Assembly: GCF_963676685.1 (NCBI RefSeq)
Contig: NC_092345.1
Span: forward strand, 29,101,585 to 29,165,584
Origin: Mytilus edulis
Lineage: Eukaryota > Mollusca > Bivalvia > Mytilida > Mytilidae
DNA length: 64,000 nucleotides
Reading direction: 5' to 3'
The notes under the pieces were generated by a model. That model did no database searches and was not told where the DNA came from. It saw only the letters and a list, made by a program, of their open reading frames with translations. Below, piece after piece: positions 21,544 through 32,149 of this stretch; within the stretch, counting starts at the first letter, position 1; each line of letters begins with the position of its first letter. The position numbers and the translations under genes were made by a program.

Positions 21544-24064
21544 TCATTCTTCAAAATTAAACCATGATTGTACCTTTTTATTTGCCTTAACTGCTTGGTT
21601 CAATTGTGCTCCCTCTCCACCTCCTGCATTAGATTTGCGAGATATTGATGTCTGTCCAAGAATAACTGAATTAACTGAATGACAGTAACCTAGATATGCT
21701 GGATTAGTATTAGCCCCATTATGAAGTGTTCTCTGTTGGAAAAATATGTTCTCTATGACATCACTATTAACACGACTTGAAATTATTGATGCATTTGAAC
21801 ACTTGAGTTTATATATACACATTTCTTCAAATCCCGTAATAGAAGAAATTATATCTTCCCTAGTCTGATGTGATATAAGATGTTTTTCCTTATTTTTTAT
21901 TTCAATGTTGTCTTTAATCATTTTTTCCCACTCAATAAACCACTGTAAAACATCATTGTTTTGTTTAATCCTCTCATCGCTTATATCTGTTACAGGACGC
22001 GAGTCTTTGAAGTTTTGGATGAGCACGCTTGTTTGCTGTAGCAATTCTATGGTTTCATCAACATTTGTTCCAGCATCACCTAAGCTTGACTTGTAAAGTT
22101 TCATCAAATGTAACATTTCATTATTTAAAACGTCCTCTGCTAAATGATTCCTCATTTTATTTTCTGATGTTAAGAACATGTGTTCTTGTGTCAGTTTATG
22201 ATGAACTGGGAATGGGTTCGTTGAAATGTCCCATAGATAAGCCTGTTTAAAGTGAGTCCATTCTATAAAATTGTTCTTAAACTTTAACCTCCGTTTACTA
22301 AAAGCACCATCTCCTCTTTTAGAAATGTTATTCCTTATTTTCTTAATAATATGGCAAATGTCCTTGATAAAAAAAAAAAATTTTTGGCTGTCCTTGGGAG
22401 AAAAAATGTTTTAAAAAGAGCATGTGATTGCATTTACACTGTTAAAGTTTGGTAACAAAATTTTGAAAAGGTCTCTATTGCTTTGTGCCCCATCAGTACT
22501 GATATATTGAATTGTAAATCCAAATGCAGATAACATATTAACTGATTTCCATACAAGTAAGTAAAGTTCATGTCCTGATGCAGTATGAGAAGGAAAATGT
22601 GCAAATGGAAAACGGAAACCTGTAAATTCTAAGAAAACTAATTGAAGAACATGTGTAGCAAGAGTTCTTTCTTTTTTATTACTCTTTATTTGCTCAAATA
22701 TAATTGACTCTGGTGAACATTCAGTGAAACCAATCAGCTCTATATTGTGTTTACGCTTGCGAAATTGCAAATCTTGTTGAATAGACATTTCATCTATAAT
22801 AAGTCCACCTTGATATCCCTCAGGGGGTATACCTTTCATTGTTGCTTCATTTCCCATCCAATCTAACATATCACTATTAATGCCTGCCTCTTGATAAACA
22901 GAGTTTTTATAACGTCGAAGCAAGTTTTGGGATGGTAATATTATAAAATTGCTAATTCTCAATTCACTATAGCCCCTTGGACTCCTGCAGTACAAAGTTA
23001 AACACAACCGTATAATTTCCTTGTTCCACCTCCGGCCATTTGGGTTCCTTTCTAATGCCATTTTTTGACTAAGTAGAAATGTCTGCATTTTCATAGAACA
23101 ATCAGGGGAAATTTTTGTCAAAATGTCACTCAAATCATTATGATCAGTCTCACTTCATTATCATGTGTATTGTTGTCATTTAAGTTTATATCATTATTAT
23201 TTTTTCATCTATGTCACACTTTTGTTCTCTTGTTTGAATTTTTGTTTTCAATTTTTTACAGTTACCACAACACAAGGAGACAGCATTAGAGTTTTTGAAT
23301 GGTAAAACCTTACAACACGTCTTGGCACGGAACCTTATTTGTTCAGAGTTCTCGTCACCTACAAGACACACTTGCTCTTCAAAATGAGGTAAATCTTGCT
23401 CAACACTGTTAACGCCACTACAGTATCTAAGTTGTTTTATCAATTTAAATAGAGATTCAACTGAATTTATTGTCATTGAAAACTTTTCCTGAAGTCCTAT
23501 CTTTTCAAGTCCAATTTCCCATCACTAGGAGAGAAATACCACCATCTGATTCTAATTGAATTTCAATCATTATTTTACTACCGTTTATAATTTCTCCTGT
23601 AAAATGTCCTATTTTCATTGATGTTTGTGTTTTTGATATTACAAAATAGTCTTCAGGGAGAAGAGTTTGAATGTCAATAAATAATATACTAGGCTGACTG
23701 ATTGCGTCCTGTTTCCATGACAAACCATAGTATCTTTGGGTAGATTTACACCAGTTTTCCTTTGAGCGACCTGATTTTATTTTTACATTGTTGAAAACTT
23801 TTTTAATAACATTACCCACAGCAGAATTTGTTACTTCAAATTCACATTTTTTCTTAATTTCAATGAGATCAACAAATTCAGATTCGTTGCATGGTTGTAA
23901 ATTTTCTACAACCCAAGTGAAAATGGGTGTTTTGTTCGTTGCCATCTCTATTTACTATTTTTTTCCACAGTTTAAGATTTTTTTCACAGTTAAAAATTTC
24001 CGCCAAATAAACAATTTGTAATTCTCTTACCTTTTCGTTCAGTATATTGTTTCTCGGAACTCAT
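21544..24064 (-). pseudogene. P-superfamily transposase with RFX-like N-terminal domain (decayed)
   Basis: Exon 1 is 24064-24031 in the right TIR. An 83-bp phase-1 intron (24030-23948) joins it in frame to exon 2 (23947-21544). Near the N-terminus, FTWVVEN, then VIKKVFNNVK, then RYYGL follow the pattern of an RFX winged helix. A Cys-rich patch (CCxNC type, about 23250-23310) and an Asn/Asp-rich linker come next. The catalytic region has GYSELR, then ILPSQNLLRRY (about 22900-22950), GLIIDEMSI (about 22790), YISTDGAQSNR (about 22475-22505), HIIKKIRNN (about 22330-22355), KMRNHLAEDVL (about 22130) and NSDVIENIFFQQR (about 21730-21770). This fits the RNase H-fold P/THAP9 family, including a final D-x-x-E pair. 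Damage: frameshifts near 23520, 23190 and 23150 and a stop at 22411. The frame is otherwise open from 22411 to 22179. No THAP zinc finger is present. Confidence 0.82.
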
Positions 24065-25593
24065 CTAATTTCCCGCGTTTTCAGGTGGAGTTATCCTTCT
24101 TGAGCTGAAGACCACACAGATGTCGTTGTTTTGTAACTTCCGTTGATCGAAGTTGAATGGACAAAAAAACCGCAACACCGCCAGCGAAAAAAATTAATTA
24201 AAAGTGTTTAAACAGTTATATATTATGTCTGGATATTGATATTCGATAAGGATAATTATATGGGAACAGCAAGTACTCGTTGATTAGACCGGTAAGTGAC
24301 ATTTTATTAGATTTTAAAACATTTTTTCCCGACCATAGCCCCAATTTCTTGAAACGAAGTTGGCAACCTTTCGCTTCGCTCTATAGTCGAGATTCACGTT
24401 GATAGTAAACATGCATATTTAGAGTATAAATATGGTATATTAGTATATATGTAGGACTCAAATCTATGGCGGGTTCCAAATCTATGGCAGATTCCTAATC
24501 TATGGCAAATGTGACGTTACAAACGCCAAACAACTCAAATCTATAGCAGATTTTTGTTTACTCCAAATCTATGGCAGATCTTGGGGAAAAAGTACCGTAT
24601 AACGTCACAATTAAATATTACGCCATATTGCACATTCGCCGCCGCTAACGATGGCGGAACCCATACATTTGAACACCATTCAAGATGAAGATATTTCTCT
24701 GACGACCATTTGCGGGTGGTTTAAAGGAAGATGTAACCTATAATCCCGAAGATGGACCAAATGTGATGTACTGGCCGAATCCCGCAATGAATTATGGCGC
24801 CGCTATTTTCAGTACCGCATATTTTAGAAAAAAGGATATTTTGAACCCTTAATTGCTTGCTGGCTTCGTGTTGAAGGCCGTACCTTGACTTATACTGGTT
24901 TACTTTTAGAAATTGTAACTTGGATGGAGAGTTGTCTCATTGGCAATCTTACCACAACTTCCTATATCTAGTTAGATGAAGTTTACAGTCTACGGCTGGA
25001 AAAGTTTATAAAATGATATATAAAATTACCGGATACAAATTTGATTTAAATCGTCATCAAATAAAAATGATGTATTAATGATATCGCTGAAATAAATATT
25101 ATTTATCTTTATTTGTTAATTTGTTATTTTTTTTTTTATAAAAAGCGGCCTTCTTGTTTGTTAAAGGTCTTTGAAGGTATACAAATTTATCATTTATGAT
25201 TTTTTTTTTCGGTTGACCATTATGGAATGTATATTTCACAAATGTTTATAGGTATGCTCCCGTTGTCGTATTTTTCCACTTGCTTAAGACAAGTCATTTG
25301 TCGAAAATGTACTGCATTGTTTTCCATTTGCACAAAACTTGCCATATATTTGTAAACAACATAAATCCGCCATAGATTAGTAAATTACAAAACTTGCCAT
25401 AGATTTGGGATGACATGACGTCACATTTACCATAGATTAGGAATCTGCCATAGATTTGGAACCCACCATAGATTTGAGTCCTACATATATATGGTACAAA
25501 TAAGTGATATATATCGAAAAATCTGAGATTTATGATAATAAGGGGGAGGGACTATATGGGGCTCATACAGGATCCTGTCCTCAAGCACCTGTG
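24020..25593 (-). repeat. Right terminal inverted repeat, interrupted
   Basis: Inverse of 16962-17494. The inner part is 24020-24450 and the outer part 25485-25593; a younger element separates them inside a TA-rich stretch that is uninterrupted in the left arm (around 17050-17065). The inner edge again stops immediately after the splice donor (GTAAGAG read leftward from 24030). Confidence 0.88.
24451..25484. mobile_element. Nested non-autonomous element with repeated AATCTATGGCA end motifs
   Basis: Inverted termini GTAGGACTCAAATCTATGG match for about 70 bp. Within each end AATCTATGGCA or a one-base variant recurs about five times in the same direction, as expected of multiple transposase-binding sites. 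The flanks are ATATATAT-like, so a 6-8-bp duplication is likely but cannot be resolved. Inside, ATG at 24652 opens a 30-codon frame (MAEPIHLNTIQDEDISL...) ending in a stop, perhaps the first-exon remnant of a parent transposase. A fragment of the GAGAGTTGTCTCATTGGCAATC repeat sits at 24880-24960. Confidence 0.8.
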
Positions 25594-26081
25594 AATTTGT
25601 CCAGAAAAATAGCGTGATCTTATCATTCAAATGCCTTTTAAACGTCAACAGAGACAGCTGCAATAAAAATGGTTTGATCTAGAACCTTACGTCACACTAC
25701 TAGTCAACTAAACAATGCAGTTAAACATCCGTGCATAAAAAAATAATCAAAATAGTCATACGACGGTATATCAAAAACCTGTTCATACACTTTAAATAAA
25801 TCGACAAAACAGTAACATAGTGATAATAAGATTTAACAAATTGTTGCGGTGGTACTTGAGCTTTTTGAGTATACCAGAGAAACATCTATATTAACAGACA
25901 GTTTTATAAACCTTGTCAGCTGAAGTTTATCACAGATTTACTCTCGCCAATAAATTTTGCTGGTATGCCATCTGTACCCATTGCCATTTTGATGATGATC
26001 TTATTCGCATTTTTTGTCAATTTATGAGACGTCAATGAATCAGATGTCTCATTTACTTAAATATTTTCTTTATTCATCCCT

Positions 26082-26800
26082 TTATCCTTGGTTGCTATAA
26101 AAGAGGGTAAAAGATACCAGAGGAACAGTCAACTCATAGATCGAAATTAAACTGACAACGCCATGGCTGAAAAATAAAAAGACAAACAGGCAAATAATAG
26201 TACAAAAGACATAACATAGAAAACCAATGACTAAGCAACAAGAACCCCGCCAAAAACTGGGGGTGATCTCAGGTGCTCCAGAGGGATAAGCAGATCCTGC
26301 TCCACATGTGGTACCCTTCATGTTTTTCATGTTTTTTTAAACACGGTACATAGTCCAAGTCCGAAGGTCACATTCGAGGGGAAAAGGAAAGTGGATTGTA
26401 GTTACGACACAAGGAACATATCTGATATCATCTGTGAAACGGTTATTCCATAACGGTCAACCAACTTGAAATGGCGTCCGTAATTTTACGAAGGGATGAT
26501 TTCAACTTCACCATCAGCTTTCTTGTTAGCAGTAACCCTCTATCAAGGAAATCATGATAGGAAATACAAGCCGGGGAATATCGTATCAATTGGGAGATAT
26601 ATTAACCATATGCGGGCGTTGCTGCAATGTTGCTACACAGAAATGGAAAGATCACAATTGGGAAGCTAGAATCATCTCTTTTGTCGTAAAGTTTTGTTTT
26701 CAACCGATCCTTATTATCAATTTTTAGATGTAAGTCAAGATATGAGGCAAACTTTTTTAGTTCGTTCTTATGTTGTACCGTTACACCACTGTCCAAGGTT
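26082..26800 (-). pseudogene. Retrotransposon reverse-transcriptase C-terminus and 3' end
   Basis: A 26602-26796 minus-strand frame reads SYLDLHLKIDN, then TKLYDKRDDSSFPIV, then PAYG. I recognise this as the C-terminal part of a reverse-transcriptase polyprotein that is very common in molluscs and fish. Further 3' (26340-26600) the frame is broken but keeps the order of the family (RKL, KLKSSL, FYGRH, DLVNRYGI). 26082-26335 is the 3' tail (CACATGTGGAGCAGGATCTG, CCATGGCGTTGTCAG). The same family occurs at 33180-33460, 41040-41860 and 58850-59220. The family is not resolved further. Confidence 0.75.
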
Positions 26801-26809
26801 AGGGGAGGG

Positions 26810-28133
26810 TTGGGATTAACCTCGACACATTCTGTATGTATGTGCCTGTCCTGAATCAGGAGCTGTTTCTGTTTTATATATAAGACGCTTCAACTGTACA
26901 GTTGTTGCTAGGGTGCTCTTTTTGAGGTCCGCGTTTCTTGTATAAACCTTGGGTAGCTTCTTCGTTAAAGATGTCTTTTTGCCAGCTTGACAACAACAAA
27001 AACATTTAAACATTCACCAAACTTATTCGGGCACCGAGCCGAACGTGCAAGGGCTGTAAACCTAGTGAAGGTCGTTAAACACTTCTAGCAGTAGTTAAAT
27101 TTGTCATTTATACCGAAGACCACAGACAGTGAACATCGGCAAGGTTGGATAGTTATTAGTTTTAAGAAAAAAAGGGTTAGTCAAACAAAGCAAAGTGTTT
27201 GAAACCTGCTGAAAGTATATAGAACGGCTAAGAAAGTTGGTTCGGTACAGATTGTCCAAACAGGCCTGGTGCAAAGGTTTTGCGTGACACATCTCTCAAT
27301 ATTGCAGTAAGTGTTTGCTGATATACTATGCTACCCTGTTGTTCCGATAGTTATAGACTTTTTTTTCAATAACGTTTCATGCGAAAGTTTACATAATTTG
27401 TTTCCTATATTCGTTTTCTAATAGGTTCCATACGTTTAGGTTTCACTCTATAGTTACAAACGTTTGGTTTAAACAAGTATCAGACTAAAGGGTTTTAAAC
27501 AGTTTTAATTGTTGTTGTTGTTATTGGTTTTGGTAGGCGACTTACTTATGTAGTAATTGCGCCTTAAATTCATATAACATAAGTATTATGTATATATACT
27601 TTCAGTCCTTAATTTATTTTTACTATTACGTTTTGGCGAGTTATTATATCAAACTTTGGCGAACATGGTTGACTGAATTACTCAGAAATATATATATATG
27701 TTGAGAGACAAAAAAAAAAAAAACCAACACCACATAACAGAAGATGCAAGAAAAAAAAAAGCAAATGATATATATAGTCCCTAATGAAATGCATTATTTA
27801 TTGATAGGTATCATAAAATTGTTTAGAAATGTTATCTGATTATTCACCTTTGTGTCGTCTGTGATATACTTATACATTGTATATTTAGAAACATGTAACA
27901 AGACATGTGGTAGTTAAATGCAACCAATGTTAGGACGTCTCCCTCAATTGATGTAGCAAATAAAGAATCCTTAAAGTAAGGATTGGTTGTAGTTATTCCT
28001 TTTCCATAACGGCAAGTTGCGTCAATTTATTCCAAATAAATTTCCAAAGACATACTGGTATTTAGTGATTCCTCATTCCCTGACGAGAAAAAACACTTCC
28101 GTCATTGAACGAGGAATCACCCCTACCTACACC
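26810..28133. other. No gene recognised
   Basis: Short ORFs only. 26766-26880 contains a fragment of the TACACCACTGTCCAAGGTTAG repeat; the rest is unremarkable AT-rich DNA with several homopolymers. Confidence 0.5.
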
Positions 28134-28280
28134 CTTAATCGCCTATTTAGATCTATATATATATATATACATTATGTACACATGCAGCCATGTATCACCA
28201 TCATTGATGGCGATCCGATGGATACATCTGTTGTAGAGTTGTCACTGACTCAGATGTACTTATATATATATATATAATAT
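28134..28280 (+). repeat. Fragment of the 441-bp SINE-containing repeat, inverse orientation
   Basis: GTATCACCATCATTGATGGCGATCCGATGGATACATCTG and the following GTCACTGACTCAGA (in pieces) are the inverse of 57955-58030 and 62245-62320. TA-microsatellite stretches flank both sides. Confidence 0.8.
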
Positions 28281-28582
28281 ATAAATGGAGCAAAAATAGA
28301 AAAATATGAAAAAAATGTATACCAGTATATTATTAAAACAATGACATTGTTTGATTTTGTTGTAAGTACAGAGAATGTCAGCGAAACAGAAGTGCTGGGA
28401 TGTGCATATATATAATTATACAATAATCTGTGTGTGTTTGTCCAACTGACATCCTCTAGTACAAATTTTAGATTTTATCATTTTATTGTTATAGAAAAGG
28501 ATTTAACTCTTGTTACTATTCTAATAATGTATGAGCGTAGTGATTGTGTTTGTGTTTGTTTATTTTTCTTATTTTCTATCAA

Positions 28583-28850
28583 TATGAATATGACTATAGT
28601 TTTTTGGAAAAAAAAATTTGTTTCCAGTTTTTGGAGAAAAAAATAATTTGTTTTTGATTCTGAGAAAAAAAAATGTTTGTTTTACCCTCAGCTGCCACTA
28701 CATGTAATGCTAAAATTGAAAGAAAAAAATTGTTTTCGACTTGTCGCAAAAAAAATTGATTGTTTTTCGCCACAGGCAAAAAAAAATTTGTCCAGAAAAA
28801 AAACACCATAGCCCCCCCCCCCGAAAACCAAATGGTTGCTGCCTTAGTAC
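28583..28850 (+). repeat. Degenerate tandem GAAAAAAAATTTGTTTT array
   Basis: A purine-rich A8-9 block followed by TTTGTTT recurs roughly every 25-50 bases, ending with a C-run (about 28814-28822). The two overlapping ORFs here are low-complexity artefacts. Confidence 0.75.
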
Positions 28851-29205
28851 TGGTGTTTGAAAGGTGAATGATTTACTAATGTATAACCCAGGTAGAAAAA
28901 GTCTGTTTGAATACGCTCAATGGACTGACACAAAGGTGAAGTGTGCATTGCACTTGTGACTTGCTTGTGATTATTATATATATATATATATATATATGTA
29001 AAAAGGAAATTATTTCATATTCGGGTGAGTTTTTCATTTATCTTTAATCTTGCTGGTTGTATACTGACTTTATGAAATAATTTATCTTAGGGACCGGACC
29101 GTCTGAGAAATAATTCATATACACTAGTTCCAAATACATAATAGTTTGTTTTATAATCTCTAAACTAAAGCTAAATGACACTTATACATGTAGTTGAGAG
29201 TCTTC

Positions 29206-30610
29206 CTATTTTCTTATAAGTATATTAGTTTCCCGTAGATAGTTATGCACGGGACTAAAGGTGTGTGTGTAACCGGATAGCAGGTGTTTCAATGAGAGAT
29301 CTACGACTCCATTATTTTTAAGCGTATCAAACATCTGTTTACGTTGCGCATCATATTTTGAGCAGACTAATAGAAAGTGTACAACATCGTCTGTGACTTT
29401 GCAGTTTTCACAAATTTCACTCGGGCTTTTACCTATTTTGTGAAGATATTTATTGACATTAATAGAGCCAGATCTTAATCTGTAAATTATTCGTTCATTT
29501 TCTCTATTCATTTGTGGAATAGTAATCTTAAATGATACATTATTTTGGAAGGAGTGTAGTAATCTTCCCTTTGGGTTATCTGACCACTGTTTTTGCCAAA
29601 TTTGTTTTAAAATGTTTTTTGTTAAACATTTGATGTCTTCTTTATAAAGGGGCATATGACAATCTATTGTATCTTTATTAAGAGCCACTTTGGCAGTCTG
29701 GTCTGCAATTTCGTTTCCTAAAATTCCGACGTGGCTTGGGATCCACTCAAATATTACGTTACTACCTAGTTTGACTAACTGGTTGTATAAAAATATAATG
29801 TCGTACAATAAATAATTTTTTACCTTAAATAAATTACTCTTTAAGGCTTGGAGAGCTGATAAAGAGTCGACAAACACAATTTTAAATTCTTCTAACCATA
29901 TAGGAGACAGAAACATTGCCATAAGCTCACATGTGAAAATTGACATATTCTTAGGCAGTTTGAAACCTTTTTTTATTCCCATTTCAGGTATTGCAAATGC
30001 ACATGAGGTTTTATTAGAATTTGGATCTTTAGATCCGTCCGTATATATTTTTAAAAACTGGCAGTACTGCGTATCAATCATGAAGTTACTTTCACTTCGA
30101 ATTTAGTGTGGATTGTCCTTTTTCGAGATGAGATTTGAGAGTTGTGTACATACACGGGGTTTAGTCAAATGCCAAGGGGGTGTTGGGACTTGTTTGTATT
30201 TATATATTTGGTTAATATCTACATCATGTTGATTAATCATATCTTTTGAAACAATAAAATATGGTTTTTTATTCTGTTTTATTTCCCTGGAGTAGCAAAG
30301 AAATGTTGCCTTTTTTGCCAAACTTTCCTTAGTTGGATGGTTGTCTTCATGACTAGATATATTTAAAAACGATTTTGTAATAAGGCACTGCCTACGTTCT
30401 TCGTAGGGTGGGTCACCCATTTCTACTTGCAGTCCACTTGTGGCTACATTTTTATATGCACCGGTACAAATTCGAAGTGCTTGACTTTGCACCCGGTCCA
30501 GTATTTTCTTTACGGAATGTGAGGCGGAATTATATACTTCACATCCGTAGTCTATTTTAGATCTTATAAGTGCAGTATATATGTTTCTAAGAGAATGGCT
30601 GTTTGCTCCC
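29206..30610 (-). pseudogene. LINE retrotransposon fragment: RT thumb and RNase H
   Basis: Read leftward: SKIDYG..VYNSAS and ILDRVQ..ALRICTGA (RT thumb), then PPWHL, then an RNase H domain with YTDGSKD (about 30040), FTCELMAM (about 29935), FVDSLSALQAL (about 29865) and GNEIADQTAK (about 29710), and finally a CENCKVTDDVVHFLLVC zinc-knuckle-like end (about 29380). These are the four catalytic acidic positions of RNase H in Jockey/I-type non-LTR elements. One in-frame stop (30103) separates two open blocks of 129 and 291 codons, so decay is mild. It is 5'-truncated near 30610, as usual for LINEs. Confidence 0.88.
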
Positions 30611-30619
30611 CACTTTTTA

Positions 30620-31127
30620 ATTCAGTTTTAATTCATCAGGTTCGGGTTGGGTTGATGGGTGTCGAAATTCAATTGATGTAGTATTTTTTTTTATCTTTAA
30701 TAGTATATCGTAAACTGTTTGACTAAAAAATGTTGCATTGCTCTTCAAATATCAGGAACTGGTACGAAACCGAGGATAACATGTCTAAACGCCCAGTTAT
30801 ACGTTCCATTTATATTTTAAGATTTTTTATTTTCATCAAGATGAGTTTTAGCAGGATGTATTACTTCTGCTTCGTTATTGTCATTATCAGCATATTATAG
30901 TTTACTGCTCATAATACTGATATTTAAGTGAAATATTGAGAACATACCACCTGTATAACCACAATAAAGTTCTTCATCATTATTTCACTAAGCATAACTA
31001 TCAATAATAATATCACAATTGTTGACATTGGATTCTATAGAGCTAGATCTTTTTTTATAACCAATAACGTTTATAACAATATAAATGACTGTCTGCTTGT
31101 CAGAATACGTTTGTACATAATAATAAG
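30620..31127. other. No gene recognised
   Basis: AT-rich, no domain-bearing ORF and no repeat that I could define. Confidence 0.5.
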
Positions 31128-31131
31128 TTAA

Positions 31132-31704
31132 GGTTCGTCATAACTTTTTGACTAATATGGCCGTATTTACATCACAAATTTAAATCTGAGTACAAAAAAA
31201 ACTATACAACTGCAAAATTTTTAGGGCTTGCAGGAACTAGATAATTGAATTTTTTAATGCATTTTATGTTTCAGAAAGCTATAAACTTTTTTCGGATTTT
31301 GCTATTCATTTTGATTTCATTCCGGCAGAAGGTGCCAAAATAAACTAAGTTTGGAAAGAGTTTTGAGAATTTCCCCTCATATAATACATGTTGGGAGTAA
31401 TATTGATTCAAATGCAAAATAGATGGAAAATAGACATCTGCAAACAATAGATTTAAACTGTTTAACTGATTGGACCGTATCAAATTCGTGTGTTTGTTTA
31501 TTTTGCTATCTTCTGCTTACTAGAAAAAGGTGCACACCAAAATCCAGGTAAGTCTTTAATTTTCTGAACTTAGACTATATATAGCTATTATATGACTAGT
31601 TCCTGCTATGCCTTAAGACTTTCCAAGATATATCAGTTTGTCTGTACTCAAAGAAGATTTTGTGGTGTAAACACGGCCATATTTTCAATTCTTTATGATG
31701 AACC
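31132..31704. mobile_element. MITE with TTAA target site
   Basis: TTAA (31128-31131), then AGGTTCGTCATAAC; the inverse ends ATGATGAACC, followed by TTAA (31705-31708). Inverted similarity extends about 70 bp, including TATGGCCGTATTTACA versus TGTAAACACGGCCATA. It carries the exon-like cassette at 31524-31547. Confidence 0.8.
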
Positions 31705-32149
31705 TTAAGATTGTAGTAGGTTTGACCTTCTCATGACGATCAACCCGTTTGAATAACTTCCGCGTAAAGGATACTTACATTGAATGACATACACAACAGT
31801 GAGAAAAGCGAGACCTGTACACAATTCACTATGTAACTCAATGGACCGTGCCAAATGAAATTCAACTGTTTGTTTGACAGTTTTCTTTAGATGGAAAACA
31901 TTGCACAACAAAATGCAGGTAAGCAGTTTACTTTGTGAAAAAACAAAATGCTTATAACATGTATAACTTTAATATATGTTCCACTTTTTCTTTGACTACT
32001 CCGACTCTGTGTAAATTTTGAGGTGTAGATAAGACAGGAACCTCAATATATTCTTTGCAATTGTGTTTTTTAACTCTTTATGAATGTTATGTCGAAACAC
32101 TATTTCTTAATAAGTATACAAAACTGACAATTTCTGCATTGCCCATTAG

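Larger units (their letters stand above)
16962..25593. mobile_element. P-superfamily DNA transposon carrying helicase-PHD and RFX-type transposase genes
   Basis: Bounded by AATTTGTC at 16954-16961 and 25594-25601, an exact 8-bp target duplication, the size known for P elements and hAT. Termini are CACAGGTGCTTGAGG and its inverse. The TIRs are about 530 bp: 16962-17494 on the left; 24020-24450 plus 25485-25593 on the right, split by a younger 1.03-kb insertion. Two convergent genes fill the interior: a PIF1-helicase-PHD gene rightward (17450-21195) and a P-like transposase leftward (24064-21544). Both are broken by frameshifts and stops, so this copy cannot act. Without the two nested insertions it would be about 7.2 kb. 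Assignment to the P superfamily rests on the transposase motifs and the 8-bp duplication. The gene set differs from the classical single-gene P element. Confidence 0.88.

Noticed and set aside
16962-25593. Helitron or Maverick/Polinton as explanation for the helicase
   Set aside because: Helitrons lack TIRs and target duplications and carry Rep-HUH fused to the helicase; Polintons carry polymerase B, integrase and capsid genes. None of these is present, while P-type transposase motifs and an 8-bp duplication are.
16962-25593. hAT superfamily for the large element on the basis of the 8-bp duplication alone
   Set aside because: The transposase has the LPS..L, DEMSI, DGAQSNR and D-x-x-E wording of P/THAP9 proteins and lacks the hAT C-terminal dimerisation signature and BED finger.
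26082-26330. 82-codon minus-strand ORF with hydrophobic stretch resembling a membrane protein
   Set aside because: The same sequence recurs at 41600-41860 and in fragments at 35375 and 56490, so it is the 3' tail of a retroelement family.
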